A stretch of 64,000 nt of DNA from Rhodocollybia butyracea. Its lineage: Eukaryota; Basidiomycota; Agaricomycetes; Agaricales; Omphalotaceae. The stretch covers positions 124,001 through 188,000 of the forward strand of contig JADNRY010000069.1 in assembly GCA_015501585.1 (NCBI GenBank), given 5' to 3'. The translations under genes and the position numbers were made by a program. Within the stretch, counting starts at the first letter, position 1. Each line of letters begins with the position of its first letter. A model generated the notes under the pieces. That model ran no database searches. It worked only from the letters and a program-made list of their open reading frames with translations, and was not told the DNA's origin. Of this stretch, positions 45,603 to 58,279 are shown piece by piece.

Positions 45603-47232
45603 ATGTCTTCCAAGAACACCCAAAATACCGACAACAAACCGCAGTTCATGAAGAATACTATGGAAGCCATTGTCGCCTCCACCAGAACACTCAAAGAGGC
45701 TACCAGTCATCTTCGTGATGCAATCGAGTACAACGAGGATCAGACTCTCCTTCAGGCAGAGGTTCTTAGTACTGCCCAAAAGCATGTCGACCTTCTTGTG
45801 AGCCTCTTTTTGCCTTTTCCACAGGAGCCCGACCTTGATATCCTGCCTCCATAGACCACGTCGTTTCATAAGGAGAAAGTACTTAAATTCCCTGCGAATG
45901 TTGGAGTCCTTGAACAAGGTCATGACCTCCTTCTCCGCGCAATGAAGGTTTGTCCCAGCGCTAAGACTGCTCATTCTGCGACTGCTGTGCGCCTTGGTAA
46001 TTTCATCAACGAGCTCAACCTTGCGCTGGTAAGCCCGTTTTAACATGACCGAGAACAAACACTTATAGATACCAATCCAGGCAGCATCGAAGAAGGTTTC
46101 CTTGGGAGTTGCTGGTACTACAGGGCCGGGCCCTTTCACCACTACCCGCGGTAAGCCTCCTCGCTATGCTACCATCCTGGACTACTGTCTTCCATCTAAA
46201 CGCAATATAGGGGCTTCCAGTGCTGCCAACGATGACAAGACCACCGATTATGCGGCAAAATCCGCCGCTCTCTCTACCATCTCATTCTCCAAGGAGTCCA
46301 AAGAACCCTCGAAGTCGACTAAAAGCTCTAGTAGCTCTAAAGGTACCATTCTCATTGACGACAAGGATGAACCCATGGAGGAAGATCATCCTGCTACGCA
46401 GATCGCATTTGTAAGTTCTCTTTTCTTAACATATATTATAAAATCCATGAAGCGTGCGCCTGTACAGATCCCACAATAACTGTGCTGAAGGAACCATAGT
46501 GTTACCACTCACGCTCGGGCTTGCCTCTCCCAAAAGGACCATTTGGCTCTCGGGCTTGGAATCAATGAGCGGTCGTACTGACTAAAGGGTTCCAGGATCC
46601 CCCGGAAATTACTGACGCGCTAGCTCGTGCTCAGGCTTCGAGGAAGAAGACCCGAGAGTCTAGGAAGGCCTTGAAGGCCAAGGTACTTAGATCCTTCCCC
46701 CGGGCCCTGTAAACACCTGGCTGACGTCTCCTCGTAGGCTTCCGGTGAAGTGAGTACTTCATCACTTAAGAGGAAAGTCAAGGAAACGCCTGTTGCCAAT
46801 GAAGCGGCCAGTCTTGTCAATGAGTACAGAAAGTGCATGCGTTTCGATGCTGAGCTCATTGATAGTTCTCCCGAGGATGCTGGTGAGTATTTTTAACATG
46901 TTTTAACAAATCTGACTTACATTGGTTGCGCAGTTACCCGTGCGCGACGCGAATGCATTGTGGCCAAGCAATTCCTTGCTTCTTTGACCAGCCAATTTGG
47001 CAAACTCAACTTTGCCTCAATGACTGATACCAATCTCAATGTTCTCTTGAATATTCATAGGAACGAGTATCTCGGGAACCTGAGCAAGACTCAGGTCTTT
47101 TACGCTTGTGCTCTCCAAGCTCAGAAAGTCACAGACAGCTTGGTCCACCTTTTGAAGTTCAGAGAGGACTCAGAAATGGCAGAAGGCGTACGTCAACTTT
47201 CCCTTGAACATTGTCAGACAAGCGGGCGTTAA
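45603..47232 (+). CDS. Intron-rich hypothetical gene (unit 2)
   Basis: Function unknown. The ATG at 45603 opens MSSKNTQNTDNKPQ. Exons joined by GT-AG introns continue through LLQAEVLSTAQKHVDLL, KEKVLKFPANVGVLEQ, GNFINELNLAL, a basic/Ser-rich disordered part (KRNIGASSAANDDK), DDKDEPMEEDHPATQ, ARAQASRKKTRESRKALKAK, and a helical C-terminus (KQFLASLTSQFGKLNFASM, VFYACALQAQKVTDSL). The end at 47232 is the first stop after a possible donor (gtacgt at 47189), so a further exon may be missing. Its overall plan resembles unit 1: helical head, acidic and basic linkers, helical tail, and the same polypurine-like tract upstream. I infer a related accessory gene of a mobile element. Confidence 0.5.
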
Positions 47233-48641
47233 TCCACTATGCCTTCAGTGAGCATTGGTTGTTGTGAATGTACAGGGATGGAGTGTGCGATGTGTCAATC
47301 CTCCCTGTTAGCATCGTTGGAGTGGTAAATAACTTGTAAGTTTTTCTCCGGCGCCCTTGCAGTAGGTAAGTACATTGTACTTTCCTGTGGTGGTATCACT
47401 ACTACCTGATCAAAGTTACGAGGTAACTTTGGTTCATTGTTGATGTTCACCACACTTTGCGGTGAGCGGGATTTGGTCACAGGTAATGGCCTGGGACCTT
47501 GCAGTGTCTGAGACGCTGCCTCCACATTGGGACTCTGTCTCATGCAGGATGTGTTGATGGGTGTCAGTGTAGTTACTGACACTGGTGTGTATTCCTGTCG
47601 GAATACAGGAACATGACGGAGTGACTTGGTCATCCCTTGTGAGTACTGTTCATCCAACAGTGATTGTTGGACTGACGGTGCCTTGGGCACAGTCTCACGC
47701 CATTGGCGTACCGAGTTGTTTGTCTCGGTATGAACAGATGGTGTTGCATTGTGCAATACCGGCGGTGTGACGGCAGGCTGTCTCGGTGTGGGTGCAGCAA
47801 TAGTGATTCTATTGCTGTTTCTCGATGAAGAAGATCTTTCTTCATCAGATCGGATGTTAGATGCATCCCATTTCTCAGTTATATTGAGAATACAATTGAG
47901 TACTTGCGTACATCAGGAAAATACCCCCTCTACTCCAGCAAGCTCAGAGAGGCTAGGGCTCCTCCAGTGGCTTGAAAGCCTCTAAGTTGGACAGGACACT
48001 TGAGCTGCCAGAGACTAAGTTCACAAGGTTGCTTTCACTTGAGCTGACCTCAAGCTTACTCAAGTCACTCAGGTTACAGCTAGGTTCACCAGGTTCACTC
48101 AGGTGGTCTCTCAGGTCACCTCAGTCACCCCAAGCATTGTCAAGTTTATCCCAAGTCTACCCAAAGTTTCCTGGAGTTTCTTTGGGTTCTACCCAAGTCT
48201 ATGATAAGTTGGCTGGAGTACCTTTGAGTTCTCTTCATGTTACCTCAAGTCTACCCAAGTCTATGATAAGTGGTCTAAAGTATCCTTAGATTGTCTTGAA
48301 GTCTGTCTCAAGTCTAATAAAAGTTTACTTCAGCATACTTGAAGTATAGCTAAAGTATACCTCAAATCCACTTAAATATAGTTGAGTACTTTCAGGCTCA
48401 AGTGGCACAGCCTAAAAGCATTCCACATAATGGACAATCAATTATTAAATAAAAATCAAATGATTGTATTGCAAGATCAAGATCAAACTACTTAATTACT
48501 TTAACTACATACTGATTAAAGCCAGGTACTACTACACTACCCCCAATAAATAAGAATGAAGTAAAGAAAGCCAACAAAAGAGTGAAAATATTATTAAAGA
48601 GCGAGAGATTTAATTAGCAAAAACAGAAGTCCACAAGCTAC
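47233..48641. other. Low-complexity ORF and degenerate repeats
   Basis: A minus-strand frame (47866-47295) is open for about 150-190 codons and Gln/Pro/Thr/Val-rich (KSRSPQSVVNINNEPKLP), similar in composition to the gag-like frame at 62879. No motif. Bases 47990-48400 are degenerate repeats built on tcaagtctaccc, including two exact copies of tctacccaagtctatgataa (48188 and 48250). Confidence 0.4.
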
Positions 48642-50824
48642 TTAAGCACGGATAGGAGAGGAACAAGGAGGAGAGGAAGATGGAAGAGGAGAAGCACCTC
48701 TGGTTGCAACTGCATTAGATTCCAGACCTTTGATATCTACTTTGGTAAGATCATCAGCCGCAACATCAAGAAGAAACTCCTTGTTAGATTGTGTGCTATC
48801 ATAAAATGAATAGAGTATCCAATATAGTAATAATGATAAACTCACAGTATAAGCTTGTACAAGCTAGAGCAAAAGTCTTCAGCCCAGATGGGAGCTTGTA
48901 CAGCAATGCAATTGAATGAAGACAGATGGAAGCAATATCTGTAGCATGTATGAGAAATAGAAGCAAGAGCCATAAATGACATACCGAGATCTGGCAGTAT
49001 CCGAAAACTCAACATGTCTATAGACACCCTCAGAGTATTCATGGAGTGCATGCTCAATCTGAATTCATACATAAATTTAACATCAGATATTACAAAAGTA
49101 AAACTTACGAAGGTGAGCATCAGCGCAATTTTAGTTGGCGCGATAGTCCTAGCGTTGACAATTTCTCGAAATATTTCAATATTGGCACCACCCTTAGTGG
49201 CAAAAACTTCGAGACGGAGGATGTGAGCGATGCCCTCACAGCCAAAGAGCAGCTGAGTATTGTAGGTCTTGTTCTAACATGGCTGATTAGAAGACAAAAA
49301 CACACAGATAGAAGTTCATACCTGAATATTGACTTCACCATACTTATAATGGCCATCTTGCATCAGCCATGCAACGGGTTCCTTTACTTCAGTGGACTTC
49401 ATCTTGCCGGGTATCCCAAAGCGAGTTGGAACCCATTCCCTAGCCTTTGCCATACAGTTGGTGAAGAACCCACTTCTGGCATAGCCAAGCTAGAGCGATC
49501 CAGACAATGAAAATTTGTTAAAAAACCATTAAGAATGAATGAACTTACAAACTGGACAAGTTCCTGCTGTGTGTCAACACTGGCCAGAACCCTAGCGAAT
49601 ACATTGATCATATCACCTTCCCCCTTATACTCATTGGCGAGCTCCTGCAGGATCTCCATGTTGTAGGCATGCTTGTCTGTTGGAAATGGCTGCTTCATGG
49701 CGGTAGCACGGCGGTTCATCCTCTTGCCCAGGATGGCCAGACGACGAGTGTTAGGAGTGAAATGCTTCTCCGTAATCTTGCCGCCTCTACGACGCGAAGG
49801 CAGAGTGAGAAGATCAGACAAAACACTGGAACGGGAGCGAGAGCTAGCGGGGGAACCAGATAGACCAAGGCGCCCGCGAATTCGGTTTGAAGCCTTCTTC
49901 AAAGGAGTAGAAGGAGGTGAGGAGACCTGAATCTTATATACAAAGTGGTAAGTATAGGCAACAGACAAAAAAAAAAAACACTTACATGGTTTTGATGGCA
50001 CATCTACGTCCATATCATCGTCGCCACCGTCCCCGGCAGCAACAGCAACAGCATTGTCATCGTTGTCATCATCATTGCTGCGATGTCCTCCCTTACGGTG
50101 CTCATTGTCAGAGCTGCCGCCTAGAATTGCAAAGGGGGGTGAGGTATTGTATGCATTGTAAAAAGAAGAGGACACGTACCTTCAAAAGTTTCGTTGAATA
50201 AGAGAGCATCTGAGTCTTTGTCAAGAGGACCGTCCAGATCTTCGTCATCCTCGGAGCCCGGTTCCTCTTCATCAAGAGGAGGAACACGGCGTTGGCCATG
50301 ACCATGACCATCAAGGTCACGGTCACCAAGTCCATCAAAGACTTGGGTAGCGTTGTCGTTGTCATCGTTGTCCTCTTCGTCATCACATTGAGCGGCGTGC
50401 ATAGCCCTAGCGCGCTGGCGAATGACTAAAAATGGTAGTTAATTGTAGTAACGTTACAACTTTTAAAAAGAAAAAATACCTTTGTCTTTGGCCTGTTGAG
50501 CCTGTTTCTGAGCCTCCTTCTTTTGTCGAAGGGCAAAAGCCTTGAGGTCGACCTCCTTCTTGGAGGGAGCTTTGGCCCCAGGAGCCTTGGGACCAACCGC
50601 CTGTGCCGTCGCTCGCCTGGTTTTCGGTCCAGAATTGGCGGCAGCAGCAGCAGCGGATTGTGTTTTCTTGACACCTAGTAAAAAAGTCAGAGAACATGGA
50701 AATGTGAGTAAAGAAAAAAAATATAAATCAAATGACACCCACCTTGAGAAGCAACAGTGGAAGCTAAGTACAAAAAAGAATGAGGATGCAAAGTAAACAT
50801 AGAAAAAAAAAACTTACCAGGCAT
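48642..50824 (-). CDS. DUF6532-like nuclear/transposon-associated protein
   Basis: Function unknown. About ten exons join cleanly from ATG 50824 to TAA 48642 with no broken frame. The N-terminus (MP plus short exons) is Ala/Lys-rich and basic (VDLKAFALRQKKEAQKQAQQ), then strongly acidic with Asp/Asn runs, then a basic stretch (RIRGRLGLSGSPASSRSRSS). The C-terminal half is folded: LANEYKGEGDMINVFARVL, ARSGFFTNCMAKAREWVPTR, YGEVNIQNKTYNTQLLFGC, IVNARTIAPTKIALMLTF, IEHALHEYSEGVYRHVEFSD. This order matches, from memory, the DUF6532 domain abundant in mushroom genomes. It is neighbour to a second minus-strand gene 240 bases upstream. Intact codon structure amid decayed repeats is notable. Confidence 0.65.
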
Positions 50825-51929
50825 TTTGGAATGGTTAAGTAGCAAGGAGCAAGTGGAATAAGGAGCGAGTGAAAGTGGAAAGGAAAGGAAGAGGACAAGA
50901 AAGTCCAGGGTCGCCGACACACCTTTTATACGCCGCCTTTCGGCACCCTGCTTAGTATCTTATTTGGGCCTAAACAGTTCAACCGCGATATCAAATTTAA
51001 CAGTAGATTAAAACAAAGAGAATCAAAAAGCAAAACGCAAAAAATACAAAAAAAATAAAAGTCTTATCAAAGGAAATGCGGCATAGTTGAAGCTCGTTTA
51101 AAAAAGTCCGCAAATGCATGGATATAATAAGCCGCAAGATAGAAGTCAGTTTCCTTCAGTTCCCCAGTACCGCGAACACTCATTGATCCCACCCTCTCCC
51201 CAGCACGGACGGTCGTTGAGTTCATCCGAACCGTGTTTGAGCGAGTCCATCCACGCATGATCTGGAAGAAGGCGTGCAACGTCGCCTGACGCAAACGCCC
51301 ATCCAGGTGACCAAAGGCAGGTGGTCCAGTGCTGAAGAAAGCATCTTCAATGACGAGGTTCTGGTCTTCTCGAGTGGACGTGTCGTACTCATTTTCGAAC
51401 TCCCCATCTTCACGTCCTTGGCTGCGCGGCACGAGTCTGTACAGAAACTGATCTAGCAGCATAAGCTCTTGCTTGAATGAAATTTCGAAGATCTCCTGCA
51501 AAACCTCGGTCTGCACATCATCTGGAAGGCGTCCTGTGTAGATATGTCCCTTCCAGCTTGTGGAAGCGAGAGAAAGATCTGTGAGATTGATAGACTGAAG
51601 AATGGTTAGCCCAAAGGAAATAAGCGGAAGTGAGAAATGCACTTACAAATGAGCTTCCCATACGGGCAGCGACTTCATTTATCTCATTGCACAGCCGCAA
51701 CCTCGCGGTACCCTCGTGTGTGTTTGTTTGCAACAAACCATGTAATTCTAGCGAGAGAAGTCTGTGCCAGTCCTTTGCCAATCTCTGACAGACTATCGGA
51801 CCAAGGAGGTTGATCGCAGCAATGAAAGCCCGACGCACTTTGAGATATGTTAAGAAATACTGCGCGCGAGAGACCTCATTCTGGTGATTCACAAATACCG
51901 CAGGTTCCGGTAGCACGTATCCACGGTTC

Positions 51930-52560
51930 TGTAAGGTATTGAACAACCTAGCACATCTCCTGGTCATATTAAAATCATAACTATTATTACTTGGCACTCA
52001 AAATGACTCGGAATGACTAGACCTGCTGATCATGTGACTATGACTTGCCGGAACATGCGGGTATATTCAAATGAGTTACATTGAGTCATTGAGGCTGTAC
52101 TTATTTAGAATGGCTTACTCATGCAAACCATGGTTTGCCTTGAGGCCAACACATGTACTATATATTTAATTACTTAATGATTTCCCATGTAAAAGACTAT
52201 AAAAGGGGGGGAATTACCCATACACCCCTTTTCTCTAGTCTCTATATTTTGTAACCCAGTACCTACAAGAATTACACTTGTTATCTCGATTCTTTGTGTG
52301 AACAACACCTGAGGAATTATCTACTGAGTGAATACAGCAAGACTCACTTTAATATCAAGGATATTGAAGGTACGTATTCCCGACGCTTATTGTCACCAAT
52401 ACCCGTATAGTGCACACCAACTCTATACAAAGATACCCCCAAAACACCGTAACATTTAGGTTCTTGTAAGCATTATCTACCGAGCAGCCCCGAATCTGTT
52501 AGATCGGAAGTATTAGCTAAATATGACTGGTTAACAAGCCTCTTTGTTCGAGACTTGACA
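51930..52560 (+). repeat. 5' LTR of element 2
   Basis: Starts TGTAAGGTATTG and ends GACTTGACA. TATA box at 52198-52204. AGTCTCTATATT (52237-52248) is complementary to the primer-binding site and lies at the predicted transcript 5' end. TGACTC/GAGTCA motifs at 52004 and 52083. Confidence 0.95.
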
Positions 52561-52561
52561 T

Positions 52562-52573
52562 AATATAGAGACT
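52562..52573 (+). promoter_or_regulatory. Self-complementary primer-binding site of element 2
   Basis: AATATAGAGACT starts two bases after the 5' LTR end and is the exact reverse complement of 52237-52248. The layout matches element 1 although the 12-mer itself is different, so pairing is kept while sequence changes. Confidence 0.75.
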
Positions 52574-52590
52574 AAAGCTGTGACTAGAAA

Positions 52591-55500
52591 ATGTCTACTA
52601 GAACTGTTACTGGTGCGAGTACTACTAACAAGCAAAATACCACAAATACCCAAGCTTCTTTTTACACTCGTACCCCTGGTTCAAATCGTCTTATGGCAAA
52701 TGATAGTAATTCTATTAACAATTCTAACCAAGCACCCAGTCAACCTTCTTTTCCAGAGGGAGGAAGAACACTAGGTGCTATGCCCGGTAATGTATACCCA
52801 AATACTCCGTCACATGTTCCGAGACGTCCTGCATCTACCCCTGTGGCTTGTCCTAATAATCCAATGCAGTCTAATTGGACACCTTCACCTGTGAGACCAA
52901 CAACTAACTTGGCAACTGAGGGATGGCATTATGCTAGCACTCATGGTCCAAGATCACCGTTGGATATGGGTCCAAGTAGATTGGATAGATTGACAGAAGA
53001 GTTGGAAGGGTATGGTGAGCTACCAGAGCACAGCGGTAGCCCAAATTTATTTTATCACACATCAGCTGAACAACAGTCCGTGACTCCATTACCAAGTCGA
53101 ACAGGAGACTCAGAACATTTTCCGTCTCTTAACTCAATAGTGGGACCCACTATGAGGAGGCAGGAAACTCCGGAAACTCCTTCAAACCGATTCACACGGT
53201 ATCGCGATCAGTTTAGAGCTATTGTGGGCGAAAGTCCATTAAGAACACCACACCCACAAGTAACTAACAGAGAAAATATACCCCAAGTTTTAACGGTACC
53301 ATCAACAGAACCTGCTACAGTAATTGGACCGTCGATTTTAACTCAACCTGCTCCTACGCATGCAATGCAAGGGAATAGTTGGACAAATTATCAGACACCT
53401 CCACCAAATTACCATAGAAGGGCATCTGTACAGAGTAGTGACCAAGTTGAAATTGCACGGGTTCATCGAGATCAGTTAGTTGCTTTAGGTGAAAGTTGTA
53501 GGGAATTACTTTATCGAATTGGAATATCATCACAGAATGGTGACGATTCAGTAGAAGGGTGGATCCGTAGATTTTTATTAATCACCACTGCAAATCCCAA
53601 CAACTTAGACTCTGAAGTTGCATTAGCATTAGAAAGGAGGGGAATTAGGGATGAGGTTATAAGACTTACAGAATATGCTAACCGCCCTGAATTACGAGGG
53701 TTTTATGAGCTACCAGGTAGCCCAAGGACAAATTCTCATTCTAGTTCCGGGGGTAGCCGTTCACAACAGGTTCAACCTGTACTAAATCCCCCCTTATCTG
53801 AGCAACCTAGGTCAGAGTCTGTAAGTACAGGAATTGACGAAATAGTATATCCTATAATAAGGAGAAGTACTGGATCTGATTCGGTACGTACAGCAGTAAG
53901 TGAAATCTTAGGTACCTATTTCGGAAATCCGGATCGTGTACATCAATCCGCAGAAAATCTTGAATCCGTACAATTAGCGGTAAGTGATATTCTCGAATCA
54001 TACTTGGCAAACCCAGACCGCAGATTCCCGGCGCACACTGTCACTTTTTCAGATTCTTCTATGCACTCAAATGATAGGAGAACTGAGAATAGGGAATCTA
54101 GGGAAGTAGTTGTAGTGGAACCTCAGAATAGAAGAGTACTAGGGACCCAAAACACAAGTGGAATAGGAAGGGGCAGGAATGTAGCTGTTCACTTCCCAAC
54201 CCCATTTAATAGGGCTCCTATAGTAATATCTTCTGACTCCATGACATCTCACTCCACTGGGGAACCATTTAGTTCTCACTCAAATTCCATTATTGGACCA
54301 TCACAAGGGGTAAGTATGGATGTTCCAGTAGTGCTTGTACCCAGGTATCATGACCTTGAGACAAGAGAACAAGATACTCATGGTAACACTCCTTATGCTA
54401 TTGTGGATCCAGTCCCACGCTATGAGCAACAGGAAACCCAACCAGCCTCAGATTTAAGTTCAGCTGGGAGAGTACAACAACTCAATGAGTGGCAGAGACG
54501 TGATGCCGAGGCTCAATGGGCTGTTGGTGATCCCCCAGAAAGAGGAATTCTAAGGCAAGGGGGACATCAATATGTTGATAGAAGTGGAAGGTGGATGAAT
54601 AATAGTGCTAGAAGAGGGGGAGGAAGAAATGGTGGTCATACACCACCCAGAGTCCCACCTCAAAGTGCCATAAGTACTCCTGCATCTAGTTGGCAAGGTA
54701 TTGGTACAAGACCTCTTCATCAAAGTTGGGGAAATGCAAGGGAAGGAGGAGGCGGCACACCACCTCCCCCTAGTGATGGATTTTCCTTGACCTCCGAATC
54801 TTCTGCTGATAGGCGTAGGGGAAGGAGTAACCATGTCCCTGTCTCAAATCAAATTCATCAAAATGAATTACAGACAGCAGGGATTGTTCCACCACCCCCT
54901 CCACCCCCACCTAATGAGACTGATTATATGTCAACTTCTAACTCTTCAGATAGAAGGGGAAGGGCCCATACTTATGGTCTCACACCACATGTCAATGTGG
55001 AAATTGATGGGAATGGTACACGAAGGTTGGTGGCCGCTGGAAATTCCCGGCAACCTGTACTGGAGCCAAGTGGAATTAATCCACCGCCCCCACCACCTTG
55101 TGGGCCAGGCACTCCAGAGTATGCATCTCCAGAATTTCCGGGACAACCCAATCCACATAACCATGGAAGTATGAGGAATATGCAGACCTCAGGAGTAACC
55201 AGCAGTAGGAACAGATCCCAATTTAATGATACAAGAGCTGTAGGTCAAGAAGGTGAGTCATGGGAAGAAGAGATAGGAACAACAGAGGTGGAATTTAATT
55301 CCACTTATGTTGGGTATGGTGGGAGAATGCCAAGAGCGCCCCTAGGGGCAACCCTTACCTCAATGCTCAAGCTGGACCTGGGCCATCAACACTACAATTT
55401 AGGAGTAGTTATCCTAACATTCCTGGAAAAGGAAAAAACATTGTGAGAAACACTCAAATGATGCAAAGTAGTGGTGATGGTGGACCTCCTGATCAACCCA

Positions 55501-56915
55501 ATGATCCTCCAAGTGGGAACTATGGAGATTCAGGGGATGAGGGCCAGAACCAAGAGGGTCACTTACCGGACCGTAATAATTTTGAGAATGGGGAAAATCA
55601 TAATGGAGGGGAAGGAGGAGGTCAATATAATGGACCTCCTGATGGACCCCCAGGAGGACCCCCAGGAGGTTATTATGGCTATGGAAGGGATGGGCGTGAT
55701 GGGCGTGATGGAAGAGATGGAAGAGATGCACGAGATGCACGTGAAATGGAAAATGAGCAAAGGCGAAGAGAGAGTGAGAGAGATAGAGAGCTCACACGTA
55801 CACTCAATTATGAGTCAAAACTTGATATTGCAAAGCCGGAACAATTTTCGGGTACTAACCGTGCAAAATGGAGGCCGTTTGTGGATAAGTGCTTGACAAT
55901 GTTCAAGGCAAAACCCACAATATATGCTGCTGATAAATCTAAAGTAATGTTTGCAACTTCTTACCTTATTGATTCTGCGTATACGTTTTACCAGAATTTA
56001 ATGCGGCGGGAGGAGCAAGGCAACAATGTGCCAGAACTTCTATTCTGGGATCATTTTGTATTAGCCTTTAGTAAACGATTTGGTTTATATGATGAGGTAT
56101 TAACGGCACAATCCAAATTGGACAAAACATACCAACAAGCAAATGAACCCTTTGGAGACTACATCATACGGTTTGAAGAGTTCAGCACTAAATGTGAATA
56201 CAATGATGCTGCCATGAGGTTCCGCTTAATAAAGCAGATTAGATCAGATCTTCGTGAGAAATTGACCAACAGGAGTGGAGGTCTACCCAACACTTATGAA
56301 GAACTGACAGACCACTTAATGGCAGTTGACAACATTAGAGAATCCTTTACTGATATGGGTCTCTCTGTGGGATTGACCTCTCAAGGAAGGGATGATCAAA
56401 TGGTAAGCACTAACTCTAGTCAGGGGTCAGAATCTCAGAATCTCAGACTTAACCCTGGGAACCATGGTGGCAGTTATCAGAAGGATAACCAGGCTACTGG
56501 ACAGCAAGCAATGTCAGAAGAGGTAAGTAAGAGTGGAAAAATGAATGATGGCATGGCAGTAAAGGGGGTGAAAGAAGAGCTGAAACCCAGAAGTGAATAT
56601 CCTAGGGTTCCAACTGAGGTGTGGAATCAGCGTTGGAAAGATGGTGTTTGTGCACTGTGTGAAAGTCATGAACATAAATATTCAGACCATTTCAATGATC
56701 TCAGAAGTGGAAAGAATAAAGGAGCTATTGGCAGAGCAGCATTCATGGACTATGATAATGATCACCAAGATCCTGAAAATTTATTTGTGGAAATTGAAGG
56801 GTTTGACCACCCAATTCATATTTCTGATCCTGTATTGGATGGGCCATTGGGGGGAAACTGCAACCACGAAGGGTCAGGAACCTGGATACCGACTTGGCAG
56901 AGCTTCAGGAGCTGA
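52591..56915 (+). pseudogene. gag: gag of element 2 (one frameshift)
   Basis: Particle protein. The first frame (52591-55446) is a very long Pro/Ser/Asn-rich region with poly-Pro runs; the second (55443-56915) holds the rest. Natural-looking protein (GPGPSTLQFRSSYPNIPG) lies in the second frame before 55443, so a one-base indel probably occurred near 55250-55330. Features of the second part: Gly-rich stretch, tandem GRDGRDGRDGRD (about 55680-55735), capsid (KWRPFVDKCLTMFKAK, YQNLMRREEQG, LTAQSKLDKTY, LIKQIRSDLREKL), and the knuckle variant CALCESHEHKYSDH. The frame runs past the frameshift heptamer to 56915 because the gag stop seen in element 1 is missing. Confidence 0.82.
56852..56858 (+). 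promoter_or_regulatory. Minus-one slippery heptamer in element 2
   Basis: GGGAAAC in phase G GGA AAC relative to gag, at the same place after the zinc knuckle and the DDPVL/SDPVL segment as in element 1. The minus-one frame stays open for 57 codons (to 57031), ending in Lys-rich sequence, as expected for a relic of the pol start. Confidence 0.6.
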
Positions 56916-57031
56916 CAAGTCAGAATGGTACTAATGATCCTAAATTATTAAGAGGCAATTGTGAAAAAAAAAAAACAAGTTGGATATGTACAGAACACAA
57001 AGAGAAAAAAACTAATAAGGCCAAATATTAA

Positions 57032-57648
57032 AGAGGAGGTTCTAGAGAAAATAAAAGGAAAGAGAGTAAAGACAGAGCAAGCAATTGTAGTAGAAGCAAA
57101 GGAGACTAGGCTAAGCCAGGGAAGGAGAAGAGGAATGGACCATATTTAAACAAATGAAAGCTTTACCGGAAGGCTAAGAACCTTTAAATATATTTGTTCC
57201 CAAGGAGTATGAGGAGACAGGAGCTTGCAAAAGAAACAGCAGATGCAGCAATTGAAATTCACAAATCTTGTTATTAGTTCACATGCTTGCAGTGTCATTA
57301 CAGAATGTTTTATTACAATCTCATGACATAGCAGGTGATTTTGTCCCCCAACAATGATCTCAATGGCACCAAGCTTTTTGAACTTATTCATAGGTGCACA
57401 GTAGAGAAAAACATGAAACCAGGTGCGGGAACCAAATAACATGCATCAAAGCCAAAGACAAGATAAAATCACATAACATACACTAGAGCAAGAAAGAAAT
57501 AACAAGGAAAAAATAATCGATGCTGTAAACAGAACATTAGCGCTGGATCATTTGCATTTGATAATTGATTGCCAGACATTGAAAGTAAATTTGATGAAAG
57601 GCTCAAAATCAAGGACTTCGAGGGCTCAGTCTTTGGAAGGGGAGCTTC
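57032..57648. other. Non-coding 3' interior of element 2
   Basis: No pol domain is left. A short Lys-rich frame (56961-57149) resembles in composition the linker before RT in element 1. The end carries the purine tract ggaaggggagc used to prime plus-strand DNA. Confidence 0.6.
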
Positions 57649-58279
57649 TGTAAGGTATTGAACAACCTAGCACATCTCCTGGTCATATTAAAATCATAAC
57701 TATTATTACTTGGCACTCAAAATGACTCGGAATGACTAGACCTGCTGATCATGTGACTATGACTTGCCGGAACATGCGGGTATATTCAAATGAGTTACAT
57801 TGAGTCATTGAGGCTGTACTTATTTAGAATGGCTTACTCATGCAAACCATGGTTTGCCTTGAGGCCAACACATGTACTATATATTTAATTACTTAATGAT
57901 TTCCCATGTAAAAGACTATAAAAGGGGGGAATTACCCATACACCCCTTTTCTCTAGTCTCTATATTTTGTAACCCAGTACCTACAAGAATTACACTTGTT
58001 ATCTCGATTCTTTGTGTGAACAACACCTGAGGAATTATCTACTGAGTGAATACAGCAAGACTCACTTTAATATCAAGGATATTGAAGGTACGTATTCCCG
58101 ACGCTTATTGTCACCAATACCCGTATAGTGCACACCAACTCTATACAAAGATACCCCCAAAACACCGTAACATTTAGGTTCTTGTAAGCATTATCTACCG
58201 AGCAGCCCCCGAATCTGTTAGATCGGAAGTATTAGCTAAATACGACTGGTTAACAAGCCTCTTTGTTCGAGACTTGACA
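57649..58279 (+). repeat. 3' LTR of element 2
   Basis: 631-bp copy of 51930-52560. Differences seen: two fewer G in the run after the TATA box, one extra C near 58208, and one T-to-C at 58243. Confidence 0.95.

Larger units (their letters stand above)
51930..58279 (+). mobile_element. Element 2: gag-only LTR retrotransposon, TSD GGTTC
   Basis: A 6,350-bp element with 631-bp LTRs differing at about three positions, flanked by GGTTC (51925-51929 and 58280-58284). Interior: primer site, gag, the frameshift heptamer, a 57-codon relic of the pol frame, 600 bases of non-coding sequence, and a purine tract (ggaaggggagcttc) before the 3' LTR. Protease, RT, RNase H and integrase are absent, so it must borrow enzymes. 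The capsid resembles that of element 1. Confidence 0.95.
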
